DNA of 64,000 nt from Sulfurimonas sp. HSL-1656 (GCF_039645585.1 NZ_CP147915.1:620001-684000), one strand, 5' to 3'; numbered from the stretch's first letter, positions 33,412 through 43,399 are shown. The notes: generated from the letters alone by a model not told the origin. Program-made: numbers and translations.

Positions 33412-33945
33412 CTAGAATGGGATTTCGTCTTCGTCGATATCGATTTCCGGAATCGTGTTCTCCGGCATCTGCTGTTTCGGCGGCTGGTAGGCGTTCTGCG
33501 GCTGCGGCTGCTTCGGCGGGTTGTAACCCTGCTGCGGTGCATTGTAGCCCTGGGAACTCGGGGCGTTGTAGCCGCCGTTGCCCGTCGGGGCACCGTAGCC
33601 TCCCTGCTGTTCCATGTCGCCGCGTCCGTCGAGCATTTTCATCTCTTCGACGTTGACGGAATGTTTCGAGCGTTTCTGCCCGTTCTGATCGGTCCACTGT
33701 TCAAGCATCAGTCTGCCTTCGACGAGGACTTTGCTCCCCTTACGAAGGTACTGGTTTGCGATCTCGCCGCTGCGGCCGAAGAAGGTGATATCGATGAACA
33801 TCGTCTCATCGACCATTTCGCCGCTCTGTTTCTTGAACTTGCGGTTGGTCGCAATGCCGGTTTTGGCGATGGCCATACCGCCTTGCGTGTAGCGCAGCTC
33901 AATGTCGCGTGTAAGATTGCCTACCAGGATGACTTTGTTGAACAT
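33412..33945 (-). CDS. ssb: single-stranded DNA-binding protein
   Basis: A 177-residue SSB. The OB fold starts MFNKVILVGNLTRDIELRYT, then comes a Gln/Pro/Gly/Asn/Tyr-rich flexible linker (about 112-165), and the acidic tip ends DEDEIPF, the partner-binding tail. Located between rpsF and rpsR as in many bacteria. It protects ssDNA in replication and repair. Confidence 0.97.
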   Translation of the reverse strand: MFNKVILVGNLTRDIELRYTQGGMAIAKTGIATNRKFKKQSGEMVDETMFIDITFFGRSGEIANQYLRKGSKVLVEGRLMLEQWTDQNGQKRSKHSVNVEEMKMLDGRGDMEQQGGYGAPTGNGGYNAPSSQGYNAPQQGYNPPKQPQPQNAYQPPKQQMPENTIPEIDIDEDEIPF

Positions 33946-33964
33946 GTGGAAACTCTCCTACTGC

Positions 33965-34339
33965 TTAAGAAGCGGCGCTCTCGCTGCTCTCTTCGGTTTT
34001 TGCCGGCTGTTTTGTCTTCTCGACCATATCGTTCCATGCTTTGACTTCGCGCTTGGAATCGTATTTGATCGTGACGAAACGGAGGAGTTCCTCGTTGATG
34101 CGGAAGCGGCGTTCGATCTCCGCGATCGCAGACGGCTCGATCGTGTAATAGACAACGTGGAAGTAACCACGCGGGCTTTTTTCAATCGGGTAGGCCATTT
34201 TGCGCATACCCATCTCGTCGCGTGCTACGATTTGGCCACCGTTTTCAGTGATGACTTCTTCGATCGCAGCGATGCTGTTTTTGATCTCTTCTTCTGTCAG
34301 TGTCGGTTTGACGATGACAAGGTTTTCGTAATGTCTCAT
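33965..34339 (-). CDS. rpsF: 30S ribosomal protein S6
   Basis: A 124-residue S6, starting MRHYENLVIVKPTLTEEE with KMAYPIEKSPRGYF in the middle and an acidic, Lys/Glu/Ser-rich tail. AAGGAG precedes the ATG. First gene of the rpsF-ssb-rpsR operon. Its promoter lies in 34340-34548, where I cannot single out one -10 box. Confidence 0.97.
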   Translation of the reverse strand: MRHYENLVIVKPTLTEEEIKNSIAAIEEVITENGGQIVARDEMGMRKMAYPIEKSPRGYFHVVYYTIEPSAIAEIERRFRINEELLRFVTIKYDSKREVKAWNDMVEKTKQPAKTEESSESAAS

Positions 34340-34548
34340 GTAGAGTATTTCTCCTTATGGTTTCATCCCTTATGGATCTCGGTCACGGGTCATCCCGCGC
34401 GATAATATGCAGTGCGTCGCAAAGCACAAAGAGTAAGGAACGCGCAATATTACATAATTACGGCTTAATTTAAGGTGAAATTCAGAAGCAAGATCGTGAC
34501 TTCTCCGCAGGGAGTTGTGCAGAAGTGCTGAGCGTATGGAGTGCAACG

Positions 34549-35520
34549 CTATAAAAGCGACTGGACCTTTAAGAAGGCGGCGGCCAGCAGAGCGTTTTTG
34601 CTCCCACCGCCGGCCGATTTCATCTGCAGCTCCGTCTCGCCGAGCAGGGCCATCAGGCGGGTGTACTGCGGCTGCTTGAAACGCACGCTCTGCTGTGAAC
34701 GCTCCTGCTCGATGCGCGGGGGAAGTTTATAGCCGAGGATCTTGGCCGAATCCGCCGCGCCGCTCAGGCGGATGGAGGCGTAGAAGAGGTAGAGCTGGGC
34801 GATATGGTTGGAGAGCGCCGTCAGCAGCCTGATCTCGTCTTCGCCGTGTTCGAGCAGGCGGCGCATCAGGGGAACGAAATCCTGTTTCTGCAGCAGCGTG
34901 TCGATCAGCTGGTCGACCTTGACTTCGGCGACCCCGTAGACGAGCTCGTCGATCTCTTTGATGCCGATACGGCCCTGCAGCAGGGAGAACTTGTCGAGTT
35001 CGTTGATGGTGAGGGCCAGGTCGCCGTTTTGCGATTCGAGCAGGTGGCTGGCGGCGTAGGGATCGAGGTTGATTCCCCTGGAGGCCGCCTCGTTCAGCAC
35101 GATCTGGCGCGCTTCATTGGGAAAGGGGCGGAAGAGCCGGACGTCGGCGCCGCCCGATTTCGGGCCGAAGGCAGCCGTGGCGCTTTTTTTGAAATCGGTG
35201 CCGAAATAGGCGTAGATGAAGAGGTTGCCGGGATTCTTCTGCACCAGTCCGATCAAGGCCGTAAGGTCGTTTTTGGGCAGCTTTTTTTCGCTTTTGATGA
35301 CGAGGACGTTGCGGCCGCCGAAGAGCGACCCCTGCGAGAGGTGCGCCTTGGCGTTCGCGAACTGGTACTCGTCGAAGTAGACGCTGAGGATGTTCGGGTC
35401 CTCGACGTCGGCGAGCTGCTTGGTGTAATGTTCGATCAGGAAATGGCTCTCGCCGTAGAGCATGACGGCGCCGGGAGCCTTGCCCTGGCGGATCAGGTTG
35501 TCAAGCTCCTGCCGTTTCAT
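34549..35520 (-). CDS. holA: DNA polymerase III subunit delta
   Basis: A 323-residue delta subunit of the clamp loader, which opens the sliding clamp. Recognisable pieces are GAVMLYGESHFLIEHY, the SLFGGRNVLVIKSEKK strand and DLALTINELDKFSL. The AAA+ fold lacks a working Walker A, as usual for delta. It overlaps rnr by 4 bases (ATGA-type) and is the second gene of the pair. Confidence 0.88.
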   Translation of the reverse strand: MKRQELDNLIRQGKAPGAVMLYGESHFLIEHYTKQLADVEDPNILSVYFDEYQFANAKAHLSQGSLFGGRNVLVIKSEKKLPKNDLTALIGLVQKNPGNLFIYAYFGTDFKKSATAAFGPKSGGADVRLFRPFPNEARQIVLNEAASRGINLDPYAASHLLESQNGDLALTINELDKFSLLQGRIGIKEIDELVYGVAEVKVDQLIDTLLQKQDFVPLMRRLLEHGEDEIRLLTALSNHIAQLYLFYASIRLSGAADSAKILGYKLPPRIEQERSQQSVRFKQPQYTRLMALLGETELQMKSAGGGSKNALLAAAFLKVQSLL

Positions 35521-37496
35521 TCACGCTCCTTGGAGAGGGTCGCATGGGACTCCACGGTGCGGACGTAGGTCGTGTGGATCCGCGCGGTGGCAAGGTTGAC
35601 ATTCTCGATGCGTAGTTCGATATCGTCGAAGAGCATGACGGGCTCGTTCGTGACGACTTTGACCTTGGCTCCGCGCAGCGGTCCGGTGATCTCGGCACGC
35701 AGTTCCGGGTCGGTCGCGTAGACGCGCGCCGGGAAGACCTCGCCAATGTGTTCATTGGCCCAGCGGGCGAACTTGCGGTCCATGAAACGCACTTCGATGT
35801 CGCTCGCCTCGCGCTCTTTGTCGCTGATGGCGAAACAGAGCGCGTCGATGTTGCGCAGGACGTAGGAACCCTCCTCTTTGTCGCCGCGCTGGATCGCCTT
35901 GAGCAGCCGGTGGACGATGAGGTCGGAGTAGCGGCGGATGGGGGAGGTGAAGTGGGTGTAACGCTCGAAGCCCAGCCCGAAGTGGCCGACGTTGTCAGGG
36001 GCGTAGCGCGCCTGCATCTGGGAACGGATGATGAGGGTATCGACCTCGTGCCCGATCCCGCGTTTCTCGGCCTCATGCTGGATCCCGGTAATGGTCTCCT
36101 TGAGGCTCTCTTTCTGTTCGGCGATGATCCCGATACCGGCCAGTTCGGTGTAGAGGCTCTGCAGCTTGGCCGGGCTCGGGGGTTCGTGGATACGGAATAC
36201 GCCGCGCTCGTACATGGCTGCAGCCGCCTTGTTCGCCAGCAGCATACAATCCTCGATGAGGGCGTGCGAGGGCGTCTCTTCCGAGACGGTCGTCTCCACG
36301 ATGTTCTGCGCGTCGTCGAGGGCCATCTCCAGCTCCTCGGAACGAAAGTCGAAACCGACCTTGAGGCGCTTTTCGCGCAGGGCCTCGGTCAGCTTACGCA
36401 GTTCGAAAAGGTTGGCGATGACGGTGCGTTCGTCGTCGTTTGCCGGTGCCGCTTTGCCGGGGGCCTCGAAAAGCGCATCCACCTCTTCGTAGTTGAAACG
36501 GCGCTTGGAGTGGATGATCGTCTCGTAGAGTTCCGTCTCGACGACCTCGAGGCTTTCGGGGTCGAGGACCATTTTGAACGTGTAGGCGAGGCGGTCGACA
36601 TGGGGCTGCAGGGAGCAAAGGGTCTCGGAGAGTTCGCGCGGCAGCATCGGGATGGAACGGTGGGGCAGGTAGATGGAGAAGCTGCGGTAGATCGCCTCGG
36701 CATCGATGGGGCCGAAGGGGGTGACGTAGGCGCTGACGTCCGCGATGGCCACGTAGAGGGTGTGCGACTCGGGCAGGTAGCAGACGGCGTCGTCGAAGTC
36801 CTTGGCCGTGACGGGGTCGATGGTGCAGAAGGGGAGGTGGCGCAGATCCTTGCGGCCGGGGAATTTCGAGGCGTCGACCGTTTTGTCGAAACTGGCGGCA
36901 AGCTTTTTTACCTCTTCGTCGAAATCATCGTGCTTGTTGTACATGGCGAGAACGATCTTTTCATCGACGAGAGGATCGGCCAGGTTGCCCAGCACCTCCA
37001 TGATCTCGCCGTTCTGGTTGTTGACCTTGAAAAGGGTGCCCTCTTCGTAGCCGGCGAGGGCTTCGGCACTGAGCGGGACCCCGGCGGGGTAGTCGTTGCG
37101 GATATCGAGTACCGATTTGACGCCGTTCTGGACCTTGACGTAGGCGACGCTGAAGGTCTCCGCCCGCCCGACGACGGCGACAATCTTTGCCGAGGGTCTG
37201 CCCCGGCGTCCGAGCAGGCGTTTGACGATGACGAGGTCCCCCTCTTTGGCATCGCCGAGGTCATGTTCGTCGATGAAGAGGTCGCGGACATTGGCACCGA
37301 GGACCTGCAGGTAGGCACCGCTGCCCGACTGGTTCATGGCGATGGCGCCGGCGCGGTACTGGGAGGGGAGGCGGTAGATGCCCTCTTCGAGCACGACAAG
37401 GCCCTCTTGGAGCCATTGCGCGACGAGGTCCTTTTCCGTTTCGGCGACGTCCTGGGCATAGAGTCCGACGGTCAATCTGACAAGGAGTGATTTCAT
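35517..37496 (-). CDS. rnr: RNase R/VacB family 3'-5' exoribonuclease
   Basis: A 659-residue RNase II/R family enzyme. The RNB active site is CTIDPVTAKDFDDAVCY with its aspartates, and SPIRRYSDLIVHRLL is the other hallmark. Shorter than E. coli RNase R (about 813), as in other Campylobacterota. The C terminus ends soon after the RNB domain, so the S1 domain appears reduced or missing. It degrades structured RNA processively. A minus-strand TATAAT at 37520-37525 gives a short leader. Confidence 0.92.
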   Translation of the reverse strand: MKSLLVRLTVGLYAQDVAETEKDLVAQWLQEGLVVLEEGIYRLPSQYRAGAIAMNQSGSGAYLQVLGANVRDLFIDEHDLGDAKEGDLVIVKRLLGRRGRPSAKIVAVVGRAETFSVAYVKVQNGVKSVLDIRNDYPAGVPLSAEALAGYEEGTLFKVNNQNGEIMEVLGNLADPLVDEKIVLAMYNKHDDFDEEVKKLAASFDKTVDASKFPGRKDLRHLPFCTIDPVTAKDFDDAVCYLPESHTLYVAIADVSAYVTPFGPIDAEAIYRSFSIYLPHRSIPMLPRELSETLCSLQPHVDRLAYTFKMVLDPESLEVVETELYETIIHSKRRFNYEEVDALFEAPGKAAPANDDERTVIANLFELRKLTEALREKRLKVGFDFRSEELEMALDDAQNIVETTVSEETPSHALIEDCMLLANKAAAAMYERGVFRIHEPPSPAKLQSLYTELAGIGIIAEQKESLKETITGIQHEAEKRGIGHEVDTLIIRSQMQARYAPDNVGHFGLGFERYTHFTSPIRRYSDLIVHRLLKAIQRGDKEEGSYVLRNIDALCFAISDKEREASDIEVRFMDRKFARWANEHIGEVFPARVYATDPELRAEITGPLRGAKVKVVTNEPVMLFDDIELRIENVNLATARIHTTYVRTVESHATLSKERE

Positions 37497-37591
37497 GGCG
37501 GCTTTTCGTTTTTTAGCAGATTATAGCGTATAGGAGAACTTATGCTAAAATTTGCGACTACCCGAAACCAATTTATGACAGGAGAAAAACA

Positions 37592-37927
37592 TTGCAGTTT
37601 ATTGACAGTGAAGCGGTATTGAAACAGCTCGGTTATACGCCGAACGAGGCATTGATGGAGCAGATCGAACGGATCGAAGCGAATACCGTCGGATATGACA
37701 AGATCCAGAAACACATCCTTGACCTGCACGAGCAGCTCAAAGTCGATGACAGTTTTGTGGCACTTTCCAACACCAAAGACTGTTTCAAGATCAAGATCGA
37801 GGCGCCGAGCGATGAACGCAAAGCCGAAGCCGTGGAGCGCCTGAACCATTTCACCGAAAAATACAAGATCGACCTGGAGCAGGTCCCGGGCAAAGAGACC
37901 TACTACATTCTGGGGTACAGCAAGTAG
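37592..37927 (+). CDS. hypothetical cytosolic protein
   Basis: A 111-residue protein, helical then alpha/beta, with no recognised motif. It starts MQFIDSEAVLKQLGYTP and ends TYYILGYSK. The start is a TTG at 37592 with AGGAG 8 bases upstream. It is divergent from rnr and followed by a long hairpin and the GreA-like gene. It looks like a conserved lineage-specific protein; function unknown. Confidence 0.7.
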   Translation: MQFIDSEAVLKQLGYTPNEALMEQIERIEANTVGYDKIQKHILDLHEQLKVDDSFVALSNTKDCFKIKIEAPSDERKAEAVERLNHFTEKYKIDLEQVPGKETYYILGYSK

Positions 37928-37953
37928 CCCGATGCCAGTGGAGCCGATGATAC

Positions 37954-37993
37954 CTCAGAAATGCAAGGTGAGTAACCTCACGTTGCATCTGAG
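37954..37993 (+). promoter_or_regulatory. 16-bp three-segment hairpin upstream of the GreA-like gene
   Basis: Segments CTCAG, ATGCAA and GTGAG pair with CTCAC, TTGCAT and CTGAG around a TAAC loop, interrupted by small bulges. It lies 26 bases after one gene and 32 before the next. It may end the upstream transcript or be a leader structure for the Gre factor. Confidence 0.55.
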
Positions 37994-38025
37994 TAAAATA
38001 GCTGAGATAGGAGAGAGGTTGAACT

Positions 38026-38556
38026 TTGTCAAAAGTTGAACCGATGACCCCCGAAGGGTATGATCTACTCGTCCGGGAGTTCAAATACCTCAAAGAGATC
38101 GAAAAACCCCGGGTCAACCATGAAAAACAGGTGGCGGCGGAGCTCGGCGACCGCAGTGAAAACGCGGAGTATCACGCCGCCAAGGAGAAACTCCGGCATA
38201 TCGACAAGCGTCTTTTCTACCTTAACGGCATGATCGAAAAAGCCCGGGTGATCGACCCCGCCGGACTCGACCACAGCCGGGTGCATTTCGGCGCGACGGT
38301 TACCCTCGAACGGGTTGAAGACGGGGAAGAGGAGCGTTACACGATCTGCGGTGTGCTCGAGAGCGAACCCGAGATCGGACTGATCTCCGTACACGCCCCC
38401 CTGGCCCGGGCCGTGATGGGCAAGGAGGAGGGCGACGAGTTCCGCGTCCGGCTCCCCGCGGGCCAACGCGTCTACGAGGTGCTCGCCGTCGAGTATATCC
38501 CGCTCTTTTCACTGAAAAAGCAGGTCCGCGGCGAAGCGGATTTCCGCTTCGCCTGA
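38026..38556 (+). CDS. greA: GreA/GreB transcription elongation factor
   Basis: A 176-residue Gre factor. The coiled-coil tip motif DRSENAEYHAAKEKLR is present, with the two acidic residues (D, E) that act in the RNA polymerase secondary channel to rescue backtracked complexes. The C-terminal FKBP-like domain is complete. A short extra tail makes it slightly longer than usual (about 158). The start is TTG 38026 preceded by GGAGAGAGG; ATG 38044 is the alternative. Whether it is A- or B-type is not decided. Confidence 0.85.
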   Translation: MSKVEPMTPEGYDLLVREFKYLKEIEKPRVNHEKQVAAELGDRSENAEYHAAKEKLRHIDKRLFYLNGMIEKARVIDPAGLDHSRVHFGATVTLERVEDGEEERYTICGVLESEPEIGLISVHAPLARAVMGKEEGDEFRVRLPAGQRVYEVLAVEYIPLFSLKKQVRGEADFRFA

Positions 38557-38619
38557 CCACTTCCCGTCTCCTGTCGGTACCCGTCGCAGGCGACGTCGGG
38601 AAATTCAACTCCCCTTTGC

Positions 38620-38625
38620 TATAAT
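38620..38625 (+). promoter_or_regulatory. -10 box of purL
   Basis: TATAAT 31 bases before the purL GTG. A small stem CGTCG-CAGG-CGACG lies just upstream and may close off the Gre gene transcript. Confidence 0.5.
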
Positions 38626-38656
38626 CCTACCCACTATTTACGCGTAAGGAAATGCA

Positions 38657-40870
38657 GTGAACCAACCACTTGAAAACATCAATGAGGTTTTGGCCCAACA
38701 CAAACTCTCCCAGCTTGATTATGCCCATATCAAAGAGATTCTCGGGCGTGAACCGAACCTGGTTGAAATCGGTATCTTTTCGGCAATGTGGTCGGAGCAC
38801 TGCAGTTATAAATCCTCCAAAAAACACCTGAGCGGTTTCCCGACAAAGGCGCCGTGGGTCATCCAGGGACCGGGCGAGAATGCCGGGGTGATCGACATCG
38901 GCGACGGCTACGCGGCCGTCTTCAAAATGGAGAGCCACAACCACCCCTCCTTTATCGAACCGTACCAGGGTGCCGCGACAGGCGTCGGCGGGATCATGCG
39001 CGACGTCTTTACGATGGGCGCACGCCCGGTCGCAAGCCTCAACGCCCTGCGTTTCGGCAACGTGCACGGCGACGATGAAACGGCACACCATCAGCGCTAC
39101 CTCGTGCGCGGCGTCGTCGAGGGGATCGGCGGCTACGGCAACTGTATGGGCGTGCCCACGATCGGCGGCGAGATCAGTTTCGATGAGTGCTACAACGGCA
39201 ATATCCTCGTCAACGCCTTCAACCTCGGCGTTGCGAAGGCCGACGAGATCTTCTACGGCCGTGCGGAGGGGATCGGCAACCCGGTCATCTACGTCGGCTC
39301 GAAAACGGGCCGCGACGGTCTCGGCGGGGCGGTCATGAGCTCCGACTCCTTCACCGAGGAGTCCAAGTCGCTGCGCCCGACGGTTCAGGTCGGCGACCCG
39401 TTCACGGAGAAGCTGCTGCTCGAAGCGTGCCTCGAGCTCTTCAAGACCGACTACGTCATCGGTATCCAGGATATGGGTGCGGCGGGCCTGACGTCGAGCT
39501 CGTTTGAGATGGCGGGCCGTTCCGGTTCGGGGATGATCATGCACCTCGACCGTGTGCCGGCGCGCGAAGAGGGGATGATGCCGTACGAATTCATGCTCTC
39601 CGAATCCCAGGAGCGGATGCTGCTCTGTGCGAAAAAGGGAAGTGAACAGGCGATCATCGATATCTTCGAGAAGTGGGACCTCGATGCCGCCGTCGTCGGC
39701 GAAGTCACCGCCACGGGCCGGATGGAGCTCTTCTGGCACGGCGAGAAGTGTGCCGACGTCCCGGTTGACCCGGTCTCCGAAGAGGCCCCTATTCTCGACC
39801 GCCCGACGGCGCGCCCGGCCTACCTTGACACGATCAAGGGCGTCTCCATTGACGATTTCGAAACCCCGTCCAACCAGGAGGCATTCGAAAAACTGATGGC
39901 ATCGATGGAGGTCGTCGACAAGGCGTGGGTCTACGAACAGTACGACTCCATGGTCCAGACGAACACCGTCAAAAAAGGGGGGATGCTCGACGCCTCCGTC
40001 GTCCGTGTCAAAGAGAACGGCCGTGCATTGGCGATGAGCTCGGACTGTAATGTCCGCTACTGCTACGTTGATCCGAAAAACGGTGCCGCTGCTGCCGTCG
40101 TCGAAGCGGGGCGTAACGTCGCGATGAGCGGTGCACGTCCGTTGGCGATTACCGACTGTCTGAACTACGGCAACCCGGAGAACCCGGAAGTGATGTGGCA
40201 GTTCGCCGAAGGGTGTCTGGGGATCAAAGAGGCGTGCGCCGAACTCAACACCCCTGTTATCGGCGGGAATGTCTCCCTCTACAACGAAACCAACGGCGTC
40301 TCCGTTTTCCCGACCCCGGCGATCGCGACCGTCGGGGTTAACGACGACGAGAACAAGGTCCTGATGTCTTCTTTCCAGAAAGCCGGCAACCTGCTTTACC
40401 TCGTCGGCGAGACGAAGAGCGAGTTCGGCGGTTCACTCTATATGAAAGAGATCTGCCACACCGTCGCGGGCGAGATGCCTGCGATCGACTATAAGAAGGA
40501 ACTGGCACTCTGGGACCTCGTCATCGAGGCGAACAAGCAGGGGCTGCTCTCCTGCGCCAAAGACCTCAGCTCCGGCGGGGCGGCGGTCGCGCTCGGCAAG
40601 ATGGCGGCGACCAGCGGCCTGGGCTGCGACGTCACGATGACGGTCGCGGATGCGCGTGACATCTTCGCTGAGAGCATGGCCCGCGCCATCATCGAGGTCG
40701 CGCCGGAGAGCGCGGCAGCCTTTGAAGCGATGGCGGGCGGCCTTGCCTGCGAGAAGATTGGTACGGTCGGCGGCGACAGCGTGAAGATCAATGATGTTCT
40801 TCTTCCGCTGGCGACCCTGGATGACCTCTACTTCAATACCTTCAAGAGGGTCGTCGAACAGGATATCTGA
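38657..40870 (+). CDS. purL: phosphoribosylformylglycinamidine synthase subunit PurL
   Basis: A 737-residue small-type PurL, converting FGAR to FGAM in purine synthesis with PurQ and PurS. Visible are [14 protein letters not shown], the ATP site [19 protein letters not shown], the [12 protein letters not shown] loop, and the pseudo-symmetric second half ([23 protein letters not shown]). Length matches the three-subunit type, so purQ and purS should lie elsewhere. The start is GTG 38657 after AAGGAA. Confidence 0.96.
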   Translation: MNQPLENINEVLAQHKLSQLDYAHIKEILGREPNLVEIGIFSAMWSEHCSYKSSKKHLSGFPTKAPWVIQGPGENAGVIDIGDGYAAVFKMESHNHPSFIEPYQGAATGVGGIMRDVFTMGARPVASLNALRFGNVHGDDETAHHQRYLVRGVVEGIGGYGNCMGVPTIGGEISFDECYNGNILVNAFNLGVAKADEIFYGRAEGIGNPVIYVGSKTGRDGLGGAVMSSDSFTEESKSLRPTVQVGDPFTEKLLLEACLELFKTDYVIGIQDMGAAGLTSSSFEMAGRSGSGMIMHLDRVPAREEGMMPYEFMLSESQERMLLCAKKGSEQAIIDIFEKWDLDAAVVGEVTATGRMELFWHGEKCADVPVDPVSEEAPILDRPTARPAYLDTIKGVSIDDFETPSNQEAFEKLMASMEVVDKAWVYEQYDSMVQTNTVKKGGMLDASVVRVKENGRALAMSSDCNVRYCYVDPKNGAAAAVVEAGRNVAMSGARPLAITDCLNYGNPENPEVMWQFAEGCLGIKEACAELNTPVIGGNVSLYNETNGVSVFPTPAIATVGVNDDENKVLMSSFQKAGNLLYLVGETKSEFGGSLYMKEICHTVAGEMPAIDYKKELALWDLVIEANKQGLLSCAKDLSSGGAAVALGKMAATSGLGCDVTMTVADARDIFAESMARAIIEVAPESAAAFEAMAGGLACEKIGTVGGDSVKINDVLLPLATLDDLYFNTFKRVVEQDI

Positions 40871-40881
40871 CCCCCGCTCCC

Positions 40882-40936
40882 GGTGTCGTGTACCGCTAGG
40901 ACACCCTGCATGTCCGGCCGCTTTGGTCCGGATGTG
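40882..40936 (+). terminator. two hairpins after purL
   Basis: GGTGTC/GACACC (40882-40905) and CATGTCCGG/CCGGATGTG (40909-40936, 9 bp with two G-U pairs) follow the purL stop. The second is followed by a T-rich stretch. They lie upstream of the promoter of the next gene, so they belong to the purL 3' end. Confidence 0.5.
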
Positions 40937-40984
40937 ATTCACCTTTGTCATGCTTTTCCGTGATAAAATAAACAGCCTGTCCGT

Positions 40985-40990
40985 TATAAT
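40985..40990 (+). promoter_or_regulatory. -10 box of the leaderless GGDEF-EAL gene
   Basis: TATAAT then GGTGCT then ATG 40997. The predicted transcription start is the A of the ATG. No Shine-Dalgarno sequence is present. Confidence 0.6.
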
Positions 40991-40996
40991 GGTGCT

Positions 40997-43399
40997 ATGA
41001 GCACTCAGAACAAACTTCTCTTATTTTTTATCATGCTGCTGATTCTCTTTTTCAGTGTCAGCGAGACGTGGATGCTCTTCTACGGCCTGAAAAAAACCAA
41101 AGAGGAGTGGCACGCCCAAAACGGCATTAATGTCAACACGATCCTTGACCTGCAGAAGCAGGGGGTCGCCGTCGTGGCGCTCGCACTGGCGAACAACCCG
41201 ACAGTGAAGGCTGCCTACCGCGAGAACAATCCCCAGATGATCATCGATGCCGTGCTGCCTTTTTGGAAGCAGGTACATACGCAGGATATGATTTACGAGA
41301 TCCACTTCTTCAAGCCGCCCGCGATCTCCTTTGTCAATTTTTCAAATGTCGGTTCTATCGGTACCAATGTCAGTCGCGTCAGACGGGACATGGTCTGGGT
41401 GACCTCTTCTTTCAAAGCAAGCAGTCACCTGATGATGTGCAAAACCTATGCAGGGGTCAGGGCGACTTATCCCATCGTTGATGCGAACGGTACGATGCTC
41501 GGCGGCCTCTCCCTTGGGAAAAAAGTCGGATGGATTCCTGCGACACTAAAAGACACTTCTTCGAAAGAGGCGTTTCTGGTCTATACGAAAGCGCCGACAC
41601 AGAACCTCTCGGAGCACTATTACCAGCAGTTCATGGAGGGCAAAGAGGCACTCGGCGACTATATTTTCGCGCAGCGGACCCTGCCCATCAGCAAAGCAGA
41701 GTTTTCCGGGATCGACTTTTCCAAACCGCAGCAGTCGTTTGAAACCGGGGGGCGGGAGTATGAGCTTGACCTCTACCCCCTGTATGATTTCAACCATGAC
41801 GTTATGGCGTATATCGGTGTCCTCAACAGTCTGGATGCCTTCAGTACACGGCTTTGGACGAGGCTGTTGACCAATCTTCTGCTGGTGGGGAGTACGTTCG
41901 CCGTGCTTTTCCTTCTTTTCAGAAAGCGTGTCAGGAAAACCTTTGCGCTGATATCCCAGATGAAAACGTTGACACAGCACTTTAAAAACAATCGGTTCGA
42001 CCCTTTGAAAGGCTATGACCTGGAGAGGCTGGAAGCACAGAAGGGGCAGGACGAGATCCGCGGCCTGCAGCTCGATATCTTGCAGATGGGCCGGGCGCTG
42101 CAGTCATACCACGATGAGATGCAGAGCACGGTCGAAGAGAAGACGGCGGCTCTTTCCCGGGCCAACCGTGAACTGGAACACCGGCTTTATTCCGACCATC
42201 TGACCGGCCTGCCCAATCGGAATGCCCTGTTCCGGGACGCACCGCACTGGCCTTCCCCCGCCGTGGCGACGATCGATATCAACGGGTTCAAAACGATCAA
42301 CGATCTCTACGGGGTTGAGCTCGGGAACCGGCTGCTGAAAGAACTGGGGAGTTTCTGTCAGGCATTTTTGGCAGACGAGCCGATCACTGTATACCGTATC
42401 AGTGCGGATGAATTCGTATTGGCCGCCGCGGAAGGGTATGAGGAGGCAGCATTTACCGGCCTGGTCGTCCGCTTGATCGCTGCCGCGGAGAAACACCGCT
42501 TTATCGTCGAAAACGCGGACCTGGAACTCTATATCGAACTCGTGGCCGGTATTGCCTTCGGACACGGCAAACTGATCGAAAAAGCGGACATGGCACTCGT
42601 TTACGCCAAGAAAACACGGCGGGATTACGTGGTCTATACGGATGCGCTGGGCCTTGACCGTGCACATGAGGAGAGTATCGCACTGATGCGGCGCCTGAAA
42701 CAGGCGGTCGAAGGCGGGCATATCACGGTGGTATATCAGCCAATCGTCGACCGTGAGGGTACGGTGAAGAAGTATGAATCACTGCTGCGCATCCGTGAAG
42801 GCGATACGCTTCTGTCGCCCCATTCGTTTCTGGCATTCGCAAAAAAGACGCGCTATTACAAACTGATGACCCGGGCCGTGGTGGACAAGACGTTTGCGTA
42901 CTTTGCCGGTACATCGATGCAGTTTACGATCAATCTGACGGCACAGGATATTCTCGACAGCGATACCGTGGCTTATCTCTATGGCAAGCTGGAGCAGAGC
43001 GGTCTTGCCCGCAACGTCGTTTTTGAGATTGTTGAGTCTGAGAGCCTGCAGGGGATGGACGCATTCGAGACTTTTGTCGAAGCGGTCAAAAACCGCGGAG
43101 CCAAAGTGGCTATTGATGATTTTGGATCGGGGTATTCGAACTTCTCCTATCTCTTGAAACTTGCACCGGACTACCTGAAAATAGACGGATCGCTGATCAA
43201 AGAGATCCACACCGATGCGAATGCCTACGCCATCGTCCAGACGATTGTCGGCTTTGCCAAAACGCTCGGGATACGGACCATTGCCGAGTATATCCACTCA
43301 GAGGCTGTCTTTGACGTGTGCAAGACGCTCGGTATCGATGAGTTCCAGGGGTACTATTTCGGTGCGCCGGAAAAAGAGATCCCGGACGTTGAAACGTAG
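40997..43399 (+). CDS. Cache-GGDEF-EAL membrane signalling protein
   Basis: An 800-residue protein with a membrane helix (about 8-28), a Cache-type periplasmic sensor (about 35-280), a second helix (about 288-308), a HAMP-like linker, a GGDEF domain (about 395-535) and an EAL domain (about 560-795). The cyclase motif reads RISADEF instead of RxGGDEF, so the active site is degenerate and may only bind GTP. The EAL domain keeps the key residues (YESLLR, NLTAQD, FEIVESE, IDDFGSGYSN, KIDGSLI, AEYIHSE), so it is likely a c-di-GMP phosphodiesterase. The ligand of the Cache domain is unknown. Predicted leaderless. Confidence 0.88.
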   Translation: MSTQNKLLLFFIMLLILFFSVSETWMLFYGLKKTKEEWHAQNGINVNTILDLQKQGVAVVALALANNPTVKAAYRENNPQMIIDAVLPFWKQVHTQDMIYEIHFFKPPAISFVNFSNVGSIGTNVSRVRRDMVWVTSSFKASSHLMMCKTYAGVRATYPIVDANGTMLGGLSLGKKVGWIPATLKDTSSKEAFLVYTKAPTQNLSEHYYQQFMEGKEALGDYIFAQRTLPISKAEFSGIDFSKPQQSFETGGREYELDLYPLYDFNHDVMAYIGVLNSLDAFSTRLWTRLLTNLLLVGSTFAVLFLLFRKRVRKTFALISQMKTLTQHFKNNRFDPLKGYDLERLEAQKGQDEIRGLQLDILQMGRALQSYHDEMQSTVEEKTAALSRANRELEHRLYSDHLTGLPNRNALFRDAPHWPSPAVATIDINGFKTINDLYGVELGNRLLKELGSFCQAFLADEPITVYRISADEFVLAAAEGYEEAAFTGLVVRLIAAAEKHRFIVENADLELYIELVAGIAFGHGKLIEKADMALVYAKKTRRDYVVYTDALGLDRAHEESIALMRRLKQAVEGGHITVVYQPIVDREGTVKKYESLLRIREGDTLLSPHSFLAFAKKTRYYKLMTRAVVDKTFAYFAGTSMQFTINLTAQDILDSDTVAYLYGKLEQSGLARNVVFEIVESESLQGMDAFETFVEAVKNRGAKVAIDDFGSGYSNFSYLLKLAPDYLKIDGSLIKEIHTDANAYAIVQTIVGFAKTLGIRTIAEYIHSEAVFDVCKTLGIDEFQGYYFGAPEKEIPDVET

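Noticed and set aside
35748-37490. Plus-strand frame of 580 codons opposite rnr
   Set aside because: Antisense shadow; rnr has the catalytic RNB motifs and a proper promoter.
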